Counted from the stretch's first letter, positions 12,690-25,105 are shown. The stretch: 64,000 nt of DNA from Lineus longissimus (GCF_910592395.1 NC_088321.1:8742001-8806000), one strand, 5' to 3'. Notes: generated by a model from the letters alone, not told the origin. Made by a program: numbers and translations.

Positions 12690-12965
12690 TCAGGGAAGGA
12701 ATAGTTATGATTTTTGGAGGATTTCCATCTATTTCCCTCCTTAACCATCGTCCATGGACACATGCAGATTTTTCCTTCATACGCCCATGGACACCCGCGA
12801 TTAAGGGCTGACATCTGATGTGAAAGTGCTTAATCGAAACATTATTCAACTTGAGCCGATAATCGTAGCCAAACTTCTGCTCAGTGATGGAGTTATCCGT
12901 TACAGACAAGTAATGCTACAAATTTCATGTTGAAATTGCCAATTGCTGGAGTGCTAAAGGGTGAA
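12690..12965 (+). repeat. Interspersed repeat, copy 1 of CTTTAGCCCT family
   Basis: Phrases such as GAGTTATCCGTT, ACAGAC and AAGTAATGC, plus the run GCGATTAAGGGCTGACATCT, align with 54596-54860. The second copy has CTTTAGCCCT inverted ends. No coding content is seen. Confidence 0.55.
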
Positions 12966-13069
12966 AAGATCTTAATTTGACAGCAGAAATGGAAAGATGC
13001 CTCAGCTCACCGAAGAACTTTTTCAAAATCTGACAAAAAATAACCAATCTTATACTGTTGAAACTCTCT

Positions 13070-13215
13070 TTTGAAGACACCATTGGTAATGACATACGCA
13101 GTCCTTAATAGAAAGGTGTCCTGATTACAGAAGTCCTGTTGTATAGAAATGACTCCTTTGGAACCAACATCACCGTGACAGGGAGGTCCTGTGAAGCGAG
13201 TTGTCCGTCCACTGA
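13070..13215 (+). repeat. Diverged CTCTCTATTA-family copy
   Basis: CAGTCCTTAATAGAAAGGTG, TGTATAGAAATGACTCCTTT and a closing GGGAGGTCCTGTG match the family phrases. It is more worn than the 9.77-kb copy. Confidence 0.45.
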
Positions 13216-13404
13216 ATATTGAGACTCAAGTTATTCAGTGGCGTGGAATGGATAGACTGATAAACCCAAAATGGTGGTGCTTTAAGATGATTTTAGTCGC
13301 ACATGGTCTCTTTTGAACTGAACTATTCAGACTGATTTAATACCTCAGCATTTATATTGTTGTTTTATCTAGTGCAAGATTTGTTTCGAGCCATTTTGAA
13401 TTAA

Positions 13405-13740
13405 TTCCTTAAAGGCCCAGTGCAGCTGTGTATTCATTTATAAAATACATAGTCTTGGTCACCGGTTGCGGGCTTTAAATGCAAAAGATCTGATTTCATG
13501 TAAACTTTGATCAGTTTATTCGGTAAACAGCATGCTTATTTTAGACTGTGATGGGGCAAGTTGATGCAGTTGAACATTTATTGGATTCTTAAAGGCCCAG
13601 TGCACTGGTCTTTTTGTTTTACAGCATGACCAAGTCCTGGCCACCTGTCACAGGGTTTGAGTGTCAAAGATCTGATTAGATGTGACCTTTAATCAAATTG
13701 TTAGGAAAACACCATATCTATTTGACAGTGAGTGCGATCA
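13405..13740 (+). repeat. Two-copy tandem duplication, about 180 bp unit
   Basis: TTAAAGGCCCAGTGCA occurs at about 13409 and 13590. In each unit it is followed in order by matching phrases such as CAAAAGATCTGAT or CAAAGATCTGAT and GATCAGTTTATT or AATCAAATTGTT. Confidence 0.6.
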
Positions 13741-15128
13741 AGGTACTCATTTTATGAGCATGTTGTTTTTTCCCCTCATTAAAAATATTAACTCTCAGCC
13801 CGCATGCTGTATATACAAGGTCCGCCATGTTTGATTTTACAGCTGCATTTCGTATACTCACTGTTTTTCAATTCAAATTTCCTGCACTGTCACATGATGC
13901 CTTCACCTTAAATACACTCGTGGTGACTCGAGCAACATATGACAATGCGTTGACGATCTTTCCAATTATATTTGGGTTGGTAGTTATCTAATGGCGCTAC
14001 AATCTGTGCTATCGTCTGCCGATTTTGAAAGTCTGATTTTCTGAAATTCACCTCGGTTTTCATATCAAACCACACGAAACGAGTTTCGGGCTGAAAGAAT
14101 TAATTTCAGTGCAGGAAATGGAAGATCTACGCCTAATCAGACCAAAAAATAACTATTTGAGAGGCATAGTTTTCAATTTCATATTAGGGCAATTTCAATG
14201 ACTGCATTTTCACATACATTTTTTTGTTTAATCTTTGCTCTGGGCCTGTTGCGTCCCCGCCAATCAGTGAAAGCCATGAGGTTGGACATTGGCAATGTTC
14301 AATCCCGACCCAAGTTACTTTAATGATCATTACAGTGTGTGTTTAGTTGACATTTGAAAATTAAAATTGAGAACTTGAAAATTTCCAGTTGAGTAAATAT
14401 GGAATGTACATTGTTAACGATCCAGTTTTGTAGACTTGATATGTACAAATATCATAAATGCAGGGTTGCATGCATAGTAACTGCACTTTGTCAATGTTTA
14501 TTTCTATTTTACCTGTGGTACAAGAAAATACAAGGAACGCAAACAGTGTATGCCTTTAAAGTCGGTAATCCTTTTGGACCATTTCACAGTAACATGGAAA
14601 GTAAGGACTTTGATTGGAGGCAAATCTCCTACCTCACTTGATATTCATAAGTAGCTAATAAATTATTCATAAGTTGCCTTATTTATGAAGTTCAGCATGG
14701 TAAAGATGGCACCTCAGTCTACCTCAGTTGGTCATACCAGTTGCCCTTCTAGAACTAACTAGGCCAGCCAGACCATGGGCAAGTCCATAACAAATATAGG
14801 GGTGACAGATGGAATCACTTAGAAGTTTGAAATCTCCAAAAGTTTGAGTTTTAAATTTTACACAGTTTTATGGCGTCGGTTCCGGATGTTCAAATATGGG
14901 TTAAAATGTTGACCAATCTAACTACGGAAATGGGGTGAGACTAATGTTATGATTGACGTTAGGCATTATTGGTGTTTGTCTCAAAAGGTTCTACAGAATT
15001 GGCTTTTTAACACACCGACATGTCCTGATTACTGTTCAGGGGCAATTTTTATCTCCATTCACTGGTGACACTGACAAAAACAATGTACAGGAATGGCGGA
15101 GGCTTGTAAGAGCAGTTTCCAGGACATC
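13740..15128. other. No recognisable gene
   Basis: Short unsupported open frames only. I see no repeat or motif worth naming here. Confidence 0.45.
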
Positions 15129-15263
15129 CTGGGCCCGGTTGTTAGAAAGCTTGTTAGCTTTATAACATCATGTTGACATGTTGTTTCATGTACATCAATG
15201 CACATGTACCAACATGTCTGCATGATGTTATAAGCTAACATACTTTCTAACAACCGGGCCCAG
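15129..15263. mobile_element. Foldback MITE, GGGCCCGGTTGTTAG ends
   Basis: The 135-bp segment is a long inverted repeat. It starts CTGGGCCCGGTTGTTAGAAA and ends TTTCTAACAACCGGGCCCAG. Internal arms TTAGCTTTATAACATCATG and CATGATGTTATAAGCTAA also pair. There is no coding content. Target duplication is not clear. Confidence 0.8.
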
Positions 15264-15719
15264 CTGGGGCAAATTCTACGTGGCCGTCAATTCAATCTCT
15301 GTCAAAGATAGTAGTATGCTGTGTGATAATCTTTGCAAATCTTCACCAAGCCGCACCATTGGTAACGTTTGCAAAGTGAGGACCAGCCTGGTTAGAGCAT
15401 ACATTTGATCTTTTCTGGTTTTTACGAGGGTGAAGTCAGCACCATCCTCTCATTGGGAGATGGATCAGGTGTAAGATTTCCCACCATATTTTACTTTTCG
15501 AGATGAACCCCTGCTTCACATTTCCATAGTTAGTCTGTTCATGTTGTAAAAAGCGAAATCTCACTGTGTACATGATGTGTGTACATGCATATGCATGAGA
15601 ACAAGGACCAGGGTTATTAATTAAGACTAGTGTTTTGTACCCAGTGACCATATCTGGTTGACGAATAAAAACCTTTTATTGGGAGGATATGTTGCCTTGG
15701 TTATCGCTTTTTTTGTCTT

Positions 15720-16420
15720 TTTGGCTCACCGTAGGGGAGTCTATACAACACCGCTCTGTCCATCGTCGTTGTCTGTATCCTGTTTTAAAAACAGTGGCAC
15801 GTTTCTTAACTGCTAGAGCTATGACCTTGAAACTTTGTACACAGGACCCTCCAGGTCAGGTGACCTCAGACAATGAATTTCAGTCTAATCTGATTCTTGA
15901 CTTGGCCACCAGGGGGCCAGAAGCGGAAACCTAAAAAGCGTGATATCTCTCTTATGAGTGACTCGTTCTGATAAAAATTTTATGGTAGGTTCTCCTATTA
16001 AGGATACATCATATTATCCTGCGGGTTTTTGATTTGACCTACTATGAATTGTCTGTTTGAATGTAACTCTGGCACGTTTATTAACCGCTCAAGCTATGAT
16101 CTTGAAATTTGGTACACATGACTCCCTACATCATGTAACCTTGGACACCGAATTTCGGTCAGATCTGATTCTTTACTTGACCACCAGGGGGCCAAAACTA
16201 AAAAAGGTAAAAAGTGCAATATCTCGCTTATTAGTGACTTCTATTCGATGACATTTTAATGGTAGGTACTCCAAGCAACGATACATCACATGTCATACTG
16301 ACTTTGGTTTGACCTTTACACAATACATGTAGAATGTTTCTTAACCAGGATGAATTCCTAACCACCAAATATCTATTCATCTATACGGTGAGCACAGTGG
16401 CCCCTGGCCGTTTCATATCA
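15720..16420 (-). mobile_element. CTCACC-ended repeat carrying ~290-bp subunits, copy A
   Basis: It begins TTGGCTCACCGTAGGGGAGT and ends GGTGAGCACAGTGGCCCCTG, in the opposite orientation to copies at 22.6, 49.6 and 61.3 kb. Inside are about two diverged units with GCACGTTTCTTAAC and CACCAGGGGGCCA. The short frames with LTARAMTLKLCT-like sequence are shadows of the repeat. The family is unnamed here. Confidence 0.7.
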
Positions 16421-16424
16421 TATA

Positions 16425-17578
16425 CCCTCCTATGTGCACTGATCCGGCAGACAAGGGCATCAGAAAAACAAAAAAATATCCTGAAAAATTCATTTAAACT
16501 TCACTAAAATCAAGGACGCTTTTATGAGATAACACCATACTCGCCTCACCTGATATCATTGCAGAGTGTATTTTGAGAAAGATGCATGAAAGAAATATCG
16601 GATGGCTGAGAGTGCAGTCTGCCCATATAGTAATGATATCTAGACTACACAAAAAATGTTCTCGTTCGGTCAGGACCCTGCGTTGTTGAAATACGTTTCT
16701 CTTTTGCAACACTTTCAATGTTGCTATTTCTGACATCATAGATTTATTTTGCATCGAGGATTTTGTGTCGTCGCGACGTCATCACTTTGCCGTCAACTAA
16801 AAAAAATGTCATACTTGACGTCTTCAGCGGCTGGTGACTCCTTTCAGCGGCCCTTTCTTATCATGACTCCATCCTGGATGCAAGGGCCCAAAGCGCCGCG
16901 TAGCGGCAAAAAGCGAAGCTGGCGAAACATTTATAACGGGTCACCGTCACTTATTATTGGACTTATAGCGCATTTACGGGGTTGCAACTATTTTGCTTTA
17001 TAGTGTCACCAGGAAAGAAAAGCATGCGACCTAACGCCGATCTATTGTATAAAGTGATAATTGGAAGGTATATAGTAGGAAATATCAATAAAATAATCAT
17101 TCCATGTCGTCTTTTGAGGGCATTTTTGATTGTAAAAAATATATGTGTACGTCACCGGAGTCTCTGCAATGATAATTTTATCACAGCAGTCTCGCGCAAG
17201 TAGAAGTTCTTTACCTATTAGTTCTTCACTTATTAGTCTCAATGTCTGGCGCAAAGCCAGACGTTTTCCATTACGATTTCACTACGATGTTTGACAAGAA
17301 GGAGCAGTGCGCGTGATATTCTAATGAGCAGACTTCCCTCGCTTGAGTTTTGGAAGAATGTTCCATATCGCGCTAAGCTGACCACTGATGACCATGACAG
17401 GCGTGCATTGGACTGGTACAGGTTGGAACTGAACATTGAATATGCTGGTGGTGACGCTTTCTGATGAGAAGTTGGTCGTAACTGATGCAGTATCCTTGGA
17501 CTTGTCCACAGCATCGTTCAATCATTGCTCTCTGAGCTGCCTTGATTCTGTACTTACCCAAATACTGAGACCAAATGC
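16425..17578. other. No recognisable gene; open frames on - strand
   Basis: Several overlapping minus-strand frames run from the hairpin at 17.6 kb down to 17.05 kb. They could be a decayed arm of the neighbouring DIRS-like element, but I cannot match them to a domain. The remainder is noncoding. Confidence 0.35.
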
Positions 17579-17642
17579 CTGTTGACTGTGCTTTAAGAGA
17601 GACTGGCGCCATGCCTAGTCTCTCTTAAAGCACAGTCAACAG
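17579..17642. repeat. Perfect 26-bp-arm hairpin at DIRS left boundary
   Basis: The left arm 17579-17604 contains CTGTTGACTGTGCTTTAAGA. The right arm 17617-17642 is its exact reverse complement, ending AGCACAGTCAACAG. A 12-nt loop separates them. It sits just before the first DIRS-like coding sequence. Confidence 0.85.
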
Positions 17643-17779
17643 ACACCAACCCCCTCAGACTCAGAAACCACAAACGCCCAACCCTTCCTGCTACCTTAAT
17701 ACTTCTGGATACCTTCGGTGCCCAGATGCAGTCTTTAGGAATCGTCCCCTGCTCCTAAGGTCGCCTGCGGTCCTCTTCT

Positions 17780-18640
17780 TGGGCCGCGGAGAGGTACCGT
17801 CAGGCGAAAGCCTGACACCCCTGAGGTTCCTTGTGGGCCCTAATTGTCCTCACGAGGCTCCTCTTCCTTTCGTGCCCCAGGGCAGGCAGAGACTGAGGCT
17901 ACCGCCAACCGCACCAATAAGTGCCACCGCTCCTCGGGGAGGGGCGGCGAGTAGCCCAAGCGGCCCTTCCAAGCTCAGAAGGGCCGCGGGGACAAGGGTA
18001 AGAGACTCTTTAGTCCTTCTTCCTGCGCCTACAGGTGGCGCCCCCACGAATTTTGCTCTAGGAGGAAGGCTGCGACATTTCATGGCCTTCTGGGATCAGT
18101 GGTGTCAAAAACACTCCCCCATGCTGGACATGCTCCGCCTCGGCGTCTGTTTGGACTTTCCTCATTCTCCCCAATGACGACAATCCCCACTCTGGTCGTA
18201 CCTCCCGTGGACCCTGCCAGGACTTTAGCCCTGCGCGTAGAGGTTCTCTCCCTCCTCCAGAAGGAGGCGGTGAGGGTGGTGGATAACCAATCCTCCCGAG
18301 GCAATTACAGCTACGTCTTTTTGGTTCCCAAGAAGTCGGGGAAGTGGAGACTGGTCATCGACCTGTCCAGCTTGAACGGTTCCTCCGGGTGCCCAGTTTC
18401 AAGATCGAGACAACCAGGTCAGTAGCGGCGGAAGTGCAGCCCAACAATTGGGCAATCTCGCTGGATCTCCAGGACGGGTATTTTCATGTTCCTATCCATC
18501 CAAATTTTCAACCATTCCTTCGTTTTTACTTTTCGGGAAAGGTCTATCAGTTTCAGGCCCTTCCTTTCGGCCTGGCTTCCGCTCGACTTATTTTCACCAC
18601 AGTCGGTCAAGGCGTTTGTGAGGGCACTAACATTGGAATA
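17780..18640 (+). pseudogene. DIRS-type retrotransposon, gag-end and 5' reverse transcriptase
   Basis: The stretch at 18060-18175 (GGRLRHFMAFWDQW, then LDMLRLGV) fits the conserved segment just before the reverse transcriptase of DIRS elements. From 18180 the frame reads into RT: FLVPKKSGKWRLVIDLSSLN in frame 3. It continues after a frameshift near 18385 in frame 2 with SLDLQDGYFHVPIHP (first catalytic Asp) and LPFGLASA. Upstream, gag-like sequence is interrupted by stops. The RT breaks off at about 18622, before its YLDD motif, where a 13.66-kb segment begins. The remaining half is at 32.3 kb. GC content is clearly higher than in flanking DNA. DIRS elements replicate via reverse transcription and integrate with a tyrosine recombinase. 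This copy is dead. Confidence 0.8.
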
Positions 18641-20220
18641 ACGCTAAAAGTAGTAGTTAGTTTTAGGGTTGGCCGTTAGGCGCCAGGCTCATGTGCGCGT
18701 GTTAGCTGCGCGCGCACTAGCTGCCCTGAGACTATGTATTTTAGGTGTAAATAAATGCACTTGTATAAACACAGACCACAGCTGTCTCAGCTAGAATAGA
18801 AACGCAAGTTTAATCAGACGGCACCAGACGCCGCTTTTTAGGGAGGTGCTGGCATGAAGGTGTTAATTGCTACCCCAATAAACAACCCAGTTCCTCACCC
18901 CAACCGCTTAAGGATTACATAAAAGGCCTGTAGACATGACATGTCAGCCGGCTTTTTCAAACGAGGGAGATCAAACATGAAAACAAGACAAAACATAACA
19001 TAAAATTTGCATCAATTGATATTAAACCTTGACCAGAGCCTTTATCATCGCAATGTCTTGGGCTAGCTAGTAGAAATCCGAGAATGTCTGATTTAACGAG
19101 CAGAAAATGCTAGAATCACGGTGCTGCCCTGATCACGCCCACTTCTGACTTTTCTGTGTATTGTGAATTTTGTGTGTTCCAACACTAACCCTAACCCTGA
19201 TAACCTCACCAGTTGCTCAAAAACTGCATTGATAATTCAGTAAAGGTAGGAAATATAATAATATAACATGAAACATGGCTTTATATTGAATTAAAAGTTT
19301 GTTCATATGATATAAAGTCACTTAAGCTAAGGACACTTTAACTTTGTCACATCCTTCCTCCTTGTCTGTTTTAACACTTTTTCTGAATTCATTTGTGATT
19401 TATCCCAAGGTCTATTGTTTTTCTGTTACAAAGGAGATATATAGTGTTCCTTTATGCATGGAAAACTGGTTTGAATGCAAAAGCCACACTTGAGTTATTT
19501 TTAACAAAAACAAATGATGTGGAAGACAAAATTGTGACTGTCCTTCAGAAAATGGCATTTTCACCTCGTTTGGCACCACCAACAACCGAGAAAAATGTAA
19601 AAGACCGTTGGTCTTGAATTAGATCTGTGCAGAATTGGGAATATAACAGGAAATTGTCCCAGTGGATGAGGTGTAGGCAATTCTTAGGCGTATTGCATTA
19701 GGTCTTATTTTGGCCCTTTTTGACCGATCTAACCCTTATATTTTCTGTAATTCACACTGAACATTTTCAGTGCGTTTCATCATTTTTAATCCCCTCATAC
19801 CAAAAACAGATAAAAAAACTATAATTCGTAATTTTAGGGTTTTTCGGTTGACTTTAACTGAAAATCCTTAAAGACCCCAACCCTTAGTACCTGATTTATC
19901 AGTCGAATATGGCAAATATACTTTTTTGGTGGAAATGATCTGGAACAATCATTTATTCATATAAAACTGGTATATATGTCCATCGCATGGTAAATTTTTT
20001 TTTATTGAATTTTTTTGAAAATAGCCCCAAAAAGTACCCCGCCCAATATTGAAAGGGTCCATTTGAACCCACCAAACGTAGTCGATTTGCAATGAATGCT
20101 AAATAATGTTGAGATCTATGCCCTACCAACAAAATATGATGAAATGGAAACATTCGTGATGATTTTAGCTGTAACTTCAGCCATTATCTAAAGAGCCCCT
20201 TCCGCTGCCTCTTTTCTGTT
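18640..20220. other. No gene; LTR-like GC-rich start
   Basis: The first 200 bp are GC-rich with GCGCGCGCACTAGC and an AATAAA at about 18752, reminiscent of a polyadenylation region in an LTR. No partner was found. The rest is AT-rich with unsupported frames. Confidence 0.3.
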
Positions 20221-20950
20221 ATATTCCTGATGGAGACAAGTCTTCAGTGTGCTGTCCCAAACAAACAATTAGATAGTCTCATAGAGATGATATTTATAGA
20301 GACAAGTATTCAGTGTGCCCTCCCAATAAGTCAACAAAATGTCGCATGGAGGTGTCACTTATGGACACATGACTGTCTTGTCTCAATCAGACAACAAGAG
20401 TGTCATAAAGAGATTCCCTTTTGGAGGCAAGTCTTCGATGTGCTGTCCCAATCAGCAAGGTGTCCTCATATAGATGTCACTTATGGAAACATAGTCTTGT
20501 CTCAATCCGAATACAAGATGGTATCAACAAGATGTCCCTTTTGGAGGCAAATTTTCGGTGTGCTCTAGAAGGGATGCCACTAGAGACAGGTCTTCAATGT
20601 GCTGTCACAATCAGCCAACAAGGTGTCCTCGTATATATGTCACTTATGGAGACATGTCTTGTCTCAACTAGACAACTAGATGGTCTCAAAGACATGTCCC
20701 TTTTTGAGGCAAGTCTTTAGTGTGCTGTCAAAGGGATTCCACTTATAGAGACAGGTCTTCAATCTGCTGTCACAATCAGCCAACAAGGTGTCCTCATACA
20801 TACGTCACTTATGGAGACATGTCTTGTCCAATGAGAAAACAAGATGGTTTCGTAGAGATATTGCTTATGGAGCCATGTCTTGGTGTGCAGTCTTTAACAG
20901 ACAAGAAGGTGGTCTCACAGAGATGTCACTGTGATACAAAGAAGAGTCAC
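20220..20950 (+). repeat. Minisatellite, 62-66 bp unit in dimeric higher-order pattern
   Basis: About eleven units run through this block. Typical phrases are GAGACAAGTCTTCAGTGTGC, TGTCCCAATCAG, CAACAAGGTGTCCTCATA and TATGTCACTTATG. Two unit types alternate (CAAGTCTTCAGTGTGC and CATGTCTTGTCTCAA), giving a period near 125 bp, then near 165 bp after 20545. The 80-110-residue frames here are repeat artefacts. Confidence 0.75.
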
Positions 20951-20999
20951 AGAAATGAACTTTAGCCTAGTGAAAAAGATAAAAGACAAGGCGATAGAT

Positions 21000-21395
21000 T
21001 TCAGGTCATTTCATTATTATTATCTGCTCTGCTCATTGCCCACACCAAACCCTTATCCAAGACATTAAAAGCATTAGAAGTAACAGATATACACACTCTA
21101 CTACAAATGAAGTTTCTACACAAATTTTTAAATAATTGCGATCCGGGTTACTTCATTCATGCATCAAAACAAATGACCAAATACATCCTCAGAATACTAG
21201 AAACGGGCAGAAATCAATAATCCCACGATCCCGACTTAACATTAGGAAAAAATACCATTTTTGTCACTATCTTCAATTCCCTTTCTGCCTTTGAGTATCA
21301 GGATGAAATTCACACTCACAGTCTTTATGACTTCAATATGTATAAAAATCATTCACTGGGATTATACAGTTCTCGCTGTGTAATTCCACACTTTT
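21000..21395 (+). pseudogene. Non-LTR retrotransposon ORF2, C-terminal fragment
   Basis: Frame 2 reads ALLIAHTKPLSKTLKALEV then IHTLLQMKFLHKFLNN, a pattern common at the C-terminus of LINE reverse-transcriptase polyproteins. After one stop near 21220 it continues TIFVTIFNSLSAFEYQDE and LYSSRCVIPHFYI. The 5' part is missing, typical of truncated LINE copies. Clade assignment is not possible by eye. Confidence 0.6.
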
Positions 21396-21399
21396 ACAT

Positions 21400-22605
21400 A
21401 ATGTGTTCACACTTGAACTTTCAATATTCACCACACATTTAATTTTGCCAAACATGATTATCATTTGTACATCTGTGGCTGCGGCACTTGAGATACATTA
21501 TCACGGTGGCAATTGCAGGACAAGGGCTTTTAAAATTATGTCAGTCATTTCAAACAACTTGATCTGTCTACTACTGTCATATATAATAAGGTCAAATAAG
21601 CTCAAAAGGCCCAAAAACGGTTGTTGTCAGACAAAAATATTACCGGTACAAGTACTTGCTGGAAATTCTTGCCGCCATTCAGTTCACTGTCATGCTGATT
21701 TCAACTTAACTCAATGAATGTTATCTAGGGACTTGAAGAAATGTGTAATTACCCCACAACTTGGGCACTGTCACGTTTCTCAGGAAAGTCAAGTTTTTCA
21801 GATAAATGCCAGAAAAAGCCATTATCTCTCGTCAAAGGTCTCTAGTTGAGATGAGGCATGAGCGAAGAATGTAAATGTACTTATGGACGCCATTTTTCAA
21901 AACTTTCCCAGATTACTCAAACAAATTATTACAGAAGATGATTAACGAGTGTCGCGTAAATAAATACGCACATGGCTTGATTACGCGACACACCTCAATC
22001 TTTTATTTTAACTTTATATTCAAAACTTAAACATTGTGTTTCTTGCGAATGACCAATGGTGCGCAGTCAACCTCTTGAATCCCGGTGACCGACCAGTCAG
22101 TCATTTTGAAATAATGTTTTTTCCCAACGACCGACAGCTCGGTCTCAGTGATATTTTTATTCCCTTGAGCTGGGACGCTATTTTATTGCTGGTTTTAGCG
22201 TGTTTGATGTACAGTAGGGTCAGTTAGAGCAAGCCTGGGTAGATGGTGCCTCGTTACCGGACTTTGGCGGTTGTATGCGGGCGCTATACATCGTAAAAGT
22301 CTGACCCAATTTAGCAACCACATGACTACCCTGGGATCCCGTGATTTTCAAGTTTTGGGAGTCAAGAGGTTAAACGCAGTAAACCAATCTAGAATAATCT
22401 GGATCGGTCAAGATCACTGGTTCCGTGTAAATGGCCCTCACGTGTCTGCATAGGTTATGGTATTCCAACCACTTCAAGCACCTGGGTTGGTACCAAAATT
22501 ATTAAAGGACCTTAGGCATAATTAAGGGCAATATTACCCAGCTGTCCGCTGCCCAGTCATCTCATGTTCTACATAAGTAGTTTTCATCAACAAATTGCAC
22601 AAAAA
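21400..22605. other. No recognisable gene
   Basis: Frames of 60-104 codons are present but lack domains or splice support. No clear repeat is seen. Confidence 0.4.
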
Positions 22606-22609
22606 AAGG

Positions 22610-23685
22610 AATGAAATGGCCAGGGCCATTGTGCTCACCTCATGCGGAGGAAAGATGGATGAAGAGCATGGTATTATGTAATGTAGTGTTAGGTTTGATG
22701 TAGGTCCAACCAATTACAATTTCCCCAAAATGGCCAATTTACAGTACATTTGACCTCTGTGACCTTGAAAAGTAGGTCAAATAAAAAAAAACCCGGGTGA
22801 CACATTGAATTGTTGTTAGAATTAGATGTACCTATGATATAAAATTGGCGCCAATCGGGCAAGTAATTAAGGAATAATAGCATTTTTAAGAATTTTGGAT
22901 TTGGCCCCCTCCCTGGAGGCCAAACGACAAATCAGATCGAACCAAACTTCGGTACCTGAGATCACCTGACCAATGGGTACATATGTACTTAATTTGTGAT
23001 CAATAGTCATTGCGGTTGAGAAACGTGCCATAGTTACAGCCTGACGACCAATTTACGCCATTTGACCTCTGTGACCTTGAAAAGTAGGTCAAAATAAAAA
23101 CCTGTGTGACATATACTGTATGGTGGTAAGATGTACCCATGATATCAAATTGGTGGCAATCGGGCAAGAAGGAATAATCACATTTTTAAGGTTTTTGGAT
23201 TTTGTCCCCCTGGTGGTCAAGTGGTGAATCATATTGGACCGAACTTCGGTCCCTGAGATCACCTGACTAAGGGGTACATGTGTACCAAATTTGGGATCAA
23301 TAGTCATTGCAGTTTAGAAACGTGCCATAGTTACATCCTTACGCCATTAGACCTCTGTGACCTTGAAAAGTAGGTCAAATCAAAAACCCGTATGATATGT
23401 GATGTATCCTTGCTAGGAGTACCTACATAAAAGTTTTATTGAAAACGGATCATTAATAGGAGACATATCACACTTTTTATGTTTATGCCCCCTGGTGGCC
23501 AAGTCATGAACTAGACCGGACCGAAATTCAGTGTCAGAGTACCTCTGACCTAGGAGGTCATGTGTACAAAGTTTCAAGTTCATAGTACACGTGGTTAAGA
23601 AACGTGCCACACAGACGAAGAACGACGACGACGGACACAGGCCTATCGTATAGACTCCCCTAACAGTGAGCCAAAAATTCCAAAT
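22610..23685 (+). mobile_element. CTCACC-ended repeat with NR half-site units, copy B
   Basis: It begins GGCCAGGGCCATTGTGCTCA and ends GACTCCCCTAACAGTGAGCC. Units of about 290 bp each hold TTTGACCTCTGTGACCTTGA near 22748, 23058 and 23346, then a CCCCCTGGTGG phrase and AAACGTGCCA. No transposase is present, so it is non-autonomous. It matches copies at 15.7 (inverted), 49.6 and 61.3 kb. Confidence 0.75.
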
Positions 23686-23689
23686 ACTG

Positions 23690-24930
23690 AATTATCGCAC
23701 TTTTCTGATGTTGACCCCATTTAGCTCTCCAAGCAGTGACCCTTTTCACATGGAACAATGCACTAGTAAGGCGTTTCCTGCAGTTAGGACCTACCCTGTG
23801 ACGTCTTGGTACTGATATTTTGGCGGGAAAGGTATTTCGTGCCAGGACTTGTGCTACTAGAAATAATGAATAACACGTTTTTCTACTATCTAAGAGCTGA
23901 AACAAAATGGCTAAAGCATCAAACATGATTGGAGATTGGAAAAATAGTTTATAGGTGAACCAGAGGAAAAACAAAAATACTGCAATAACAAGAGCAATGC
24001 AGAGCGTAGCATATGCCCCGGTGAGCACATTGAGTTGGTGTATTAGGAAAGTGAAGTGTTTTTCAGACAACCCCGGGCAGCTGGTGTCATAGCTGACTGG
24101 GTTTAGTTGACATCGTGAAAGAGAGATATTGGTCTGTAATGCCCGCTGTACACGTTATCTTTTTCTACCCACATAAAAAGTTACATGGTTATTACTCAAA
24201 GCGTTCTCGTTAAAATGAGCGGAAACGAAAAGTTTACAGACGCCTGACGCCTACCGGCTGACGGACATCGGTAAAACATAATGCCTCTGCAATGCTTTAC
24301 GCATTGGCGGGGGCATAACAAGCTGCCTACTACTTTAGAGTCACACTCCACCAAAAAACATCGATGAAACCCAGTAAAAACAGTAGTAGTAGAAGATTCA
24401 GCAGAAAGCATCTAAAATTGTTCGGGTAGACACCAGCGACATAAATTAAAACTGACCACATTCGGCATTTAAATCAACCGTTCTAGGAACAAACGTCTTG
24501 GCGCCAAAACCCGATGTTGGCGAAAAATGACATAATATCATGTAAAATCCAAGGAAGACATCAAGAAATCGCCTACGAGTGGGCACCTGCAAAAATGTCA
24601 GTTGCAGCAGGAACTAGTCTAATCCAGAACGTGTGTAATCCATTTGTGATTGTGTAATTCACTATGAAATAAATCCTTAATTAATCCTAAATCCTTAATC
24701 CAATGTTTCCGTTTCTTCCATGCACCGACACTGCCTCAAGAACATTTTCGCATCAATTTTGTTAAGTCCCTCGCATTGTTTTACTAAACAAATCATAGCC
24801 TGGAAAATCAAATTATAAAATTTCATCCATGATGTGATGATAATGCTTTACTTTGATAAAAAATTGAGTGTATAATAAGAATGCAGTGGACAATCAAGTG
24901 ACATATTTTCGTGTTTCCCAACAAAATCAG
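23690..24930. other. No gene accepted
   Basis: A minus-strand 136-codon frame (23660-24070) has a hydrophobic stretch, LCIALVIAVFLFFLWFTY. It starts in unique DNA and ends inside the repeat, with no splice or homology support. The rest is noncoding. Confidence 0.3.
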
Positions 24931-24934
24931 CCCA

Positions 24935-25105
24935 AATAACGATAATAACAAGGAGTTTTATATGGCGCTTTAAAAGAGCTTTCATTACCCAGCCTATCCA
25001 GAAGGTAAGAGTTACAAAGTGGCACATGCCGGGTATCGAACCCAGGACCTCCCGATCACAATGTTCATGCTCAAACATTGTGCCACTGCGTTCCTCTGAG
25101 CACAA
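24935..25105 (-). mobile_element. tRNA-derived SINE
   Basis: On the minus strand a tRNA-like head carries CGCAGTGGCACAATG (A-box region, 25068-25090) and GGGTTCGATACCC (B box, 25031-25043). A short body follows, then a tail with GCGCCATATAAAACTCC and TTGTTATTATCGTTATT. This order is typical of tRNA-derived SINEs mobilised by LINEs. No intact tRNA gene can be folded. Confidence 0.7.

Noticed and set aside
15745-16251. Tandem gene-like frames with LTARAMTLKL motifs
   Set aside because: The same sequence recurs at four repeat copies, broken by stops in each, so it is repeat-derived.
17779-18177. 132-aa plus-strand frame as a cellular gene
   Set aside because: Its C-terminal segment matches the DIRS pre-RT region, and the N-terminal part is GC-rich gag-end sequence in a broken frame.
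20230-20965. Three plus-strand frames of 81-112 codons
   Set aside because: They are translations of a 62-66 bp minisatellite and change with repeat phase.
23660-24070. 136-aa single-pass membrane protein
   Set aside because: The hydrophobic stretch is suggestive, but the frame runs into an interspersed repeat and lacks any homology or splice support.
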